From: an uncultured Erythrobacter sp. | GTDB lineage: Bacteria; Pseudomonadota; Alphaproteobacteria; Sphingomonadales; Sphingomonadaceae | Reading direction: 5' to 3' | DNA: 64,000 nt | Assembly (NCBI RefSeq): GCF_947492365.1 | Contig: NZ_CANLMB010000001.1 | Span: 186,001-250,000, forward strand | Part shown: one piece after another, positions 63,118 to 64,000 of the stretch | How the letters are laid out: every line of letters starts with the position of its first letter | Numbering within the stretch: the first letter of the stretch is position 1 | Made by a program: the position numbers and the translations under genes | Notes under the pieces: generated by a model | Told to the model about the DNA's origin: nothing | The model's input: the letters and a program-made list of their open reading frames with translations, nothing else | Databases searched by the model: none

Positions 63118-63222
63118 CGCTCCCACCTCCGTGGGAGCGTCCTCGCTAGATGTGCGGCATGCCGCACCCGCTGCGGGCGGGCGCCCATTAGTTTAGGCGC
63201 CCTTGCGGTCCTGCGGACCGTT
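63118..63222. repeat. mosaic hairpin repeat, copy 4 (partial)
   Basis: Begins 9 bases after the def stop: CGCTCCCAC-CTCC-GTGGGAGCG, then TCCTCGCTAGATGTGCGGCATGCCGCACCCGCTGCGG, then CCTTGCGGTCC-TGC-GGACCG, which matches CCTTGCGGCGC-TAC-GCGCCG of copy 1 in position but not in arms. It lacks the inverted right end of copies 2 and 3. Confidence 0.78.
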
Positions 63223-63243
63223 TCTCGCTTCACACGCACCAAC

Positions 63244-63269
63244 GTCATCCCGGACTTGATCCGGGATCC
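63244..63269. repeat. dispersed palindromic repeat (TCATCCCGGACTTGATCCGGGA type)
   Basis: GTCATCCCGGACTTGATCCGGGATCC is a second copy of the serC-serA gap repeat at 38643. It lies between mosaic repeat copy 4 and the rmuC promoter. Confidence 0.82.
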
Positions 63270-63305
63270 AGCTTCTTAGTCGGGGATATCCTACAAAGCG
63301 CTGGT

Positions 63306-63320
63306 GTTCCTAATTTGTTC
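63306..63320 (+). promoter_or_regulatory. LexA-type SOS box (GTTC-N7-GTTC) of rmuC
   Basis: GTTC-CTAATTT-GTTC lies 18 bases before the rmuC ATG, just upstream of a -10-like CTATAAGG (63325-63332). RmuC is a recombination protein, so SOS control is reasonable. The match is exact at all eight fixed bases. Confidence 0.65.
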
Positions 63321-63337
63321 CGTGCTATAAGGGCGCG

Positions 63338-64000
63338 ATGGAACAACCGATTCTTCTTGCTCTCTTTCTGATCATCGGCGCGGCCCTGGGCGGCGGCGCG
63401 GCGTGGTTCTTTGCCTCGCGTCCTGTGGCCGAACTGCGCGAGCGGCTGGGTGAGCGAGAGGCTGCGGCGAAGGAGCTGGACGAGAAGTTTCGCAAGTCGA
63501 TCGCCGAGCTGGGCGAATCGCAGATCAAAGTGGCGACACTCGAAGCGAACGAGGCCAATTTCGAACGCCAGATGGCGCAGATGAAAGAGGCGCGCGAGGA
63601 GATGCTCGCGCAGTTCAAGGCGACCGGTGCGGAAGTGCTCAAGGCCAATCAGGAAGACTTCCTCAAACGCGCCGAGGAACGCTTCAAGCAATCCGAAGCA
63701 ACCGGCGAGGCCAAGATCAAGACGCTGCTCGCACCAGTGGGTGAGCGGCTGGAAAAATACGAAAAGCAGGTCGAATCGCTCGAGAAGCAACGCGTGGATG
63801 CCTTCGGGCAATTGAACGGCTTGATCCAGTCGATGCGCGAAGGGCAGGAAGAGGTCCGGCGCGAAGCGCAGCGACTCGGCAATTCGCTTACCAACGCCCC
63901 CAAGGCGCGCGGGCGCTGGGGCGAGCGGGCGCTGCAAAACCTGCTCGAACAATGCGGGTTGGCCGAGCATACCGATTTCGAACTGGAACATTCGATCGAC
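63338..64000 (+). CDS. rmuC: DNA recombination protein RmuC, 5' part (partial)
   Basis: The first 221 residues; the rest is outside the window. An N-terminal membrane helix (LLALFLIIGAALGGGAAWFFA, about 6-26), then a long coiled coil (residues about 30-190, rich in E, A, K, R and Q), and the beginning of the RmuC domain (KARGRWGERALQNLLEQCGLAEHTDFELE). RmuC limits inversions at short repeats. The start is ATG 63338. A LexA-type box precedes it. Confidence 0.92.
   Translation, partial: MEQPILLALFLIIGAALGGGAAWFFASRPVAELRERLGEREAAAKELDEKFRKSIAELGESQIKVATLEANEANFERQMAQMKEAREEMLAQFKATGAEVLKANQEDFLKRAEERFKQSEATGEAKIKTLLAPVGERLEKYEKQVESLEKQRVDAFGQLNGLIQSMREGQEEVRREAQRLGNSLTNAPKARGRWGERALQNLLEQCGLAEHTDFELEHSID

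Noticed and set aside
30680..63222. Mosaic repeats considered as intrinsic terminators only
   Set aside because: They extend to 100-265 bases, occur in both orientations, and lack T-runs at most hairpins; a simple terminator does not explain the modular covariation.

Overview
The window is about 64 kb of GC-rich chromosome from an alphaproteobacterium, most likely a member of the Sphingomonadales (Erythrobacteraceae-like). This is inferred from gene content and order: murB-ddl-ftsQ-ftsA-ftsZ, a cysH-DUF934-cysI-DUF2849-cobA block, an alphaproteobacterial-type SerC, GTTC-N7-GTTC LexA-type boxes, and many secreted Ala/Pro-rich proteins. I see no prophage, transposase or CRISPR array. Nearly all of it is ordinary core chromosome with a few accessory genes.

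Layout. 1-5.6 kb: the 3' end of the division and cell wall cluster, with a small low-GC membrane gene wedged between murB and ddl. 5.7-10.8 kb: SPOR/TPR protein, YbjN, proC, a Bax inhibitor-1 family protein and a proline-rich lipoprotein. 10.8-16.3 kb: a cobalamin riboswitch controlling a BtuB-like receptor, then obgE, proB and an NAD(P)-binding epimerase-like gene. 16.3-23.4 kb (minus strand): sulfate assimilation (cysH, DUF934, cysI, DUF2849, cobA), an MscS channel, cystathionine beta-lyase and mercaptopyruvate sulfurtransferase. 23.5-29.2 kb: a Pro/Thr-rich membrane protein, queF and a large autotransporter. 29.3-37.4 kb: an old yellow enzyme, tRNA-Thr, TM2 protein, an RNase H-like gene, rarA, a PadR regulator and a glycosyltransferase, separated by dispersed palindromic repeats. 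37.5-45.3 kb: serC, serA, hisZ, a secreted five-repeat protein and purA. 45.4-52.7 kb: L,D-transpeptidase, an ECF sigma factor with its partner, a LexA-box winged-helix gene, the second half of siroheme synthesis, lysA, argH, a TlpA-like lipoprotein and tRNA-Val. 52.9-57.1 kb: a cluster of a secreted Gly-rich protein, a subtilase, an ECF sigma factor and its anti-sigma factor. 57.3-64 kb: asparaginase, a quinone-oxidoreductase-like enzyme, truA, fmt, recR, def and the start of rmuC behind a LexA-type box.

The genes join into recognisable processes: septation and peptidoglycan synthesis, sulfate to sulfide reduction (siroheme for CysI is made by cobA at 19-20 kb together with the separate dehydrogenase/ferrochelatase at 48 kb), serine, proline, lysine, arginine and histidine biosynthesis, translation initiation and maturation (fmt, def), and DNA repair (rarA, recR, rmuC).

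The least explained signal is a family of intergenic mosaic repeats at about 30.7, 31.6, 37.0 and 63.1 kb, with partial relatives at 35.7 and 52.5 kb. They are built of several hairpins whose arms differ between copies but stay complementary while the loops and flanks are conserved (for example a CTCC loop followed by TCCTCG). That covariation suggests the folded form is under selection. Other points worth a look are a 13-bp perfect inverted repeat enclosing the obgE ribosome binding site, an ECF sigma factor whose conserved region 2 has no ATG, GTG or TTG before it, and divergent argH/tlpA-like genes whose start codons overlap. All calls come from reading the sequence; no database search was run.
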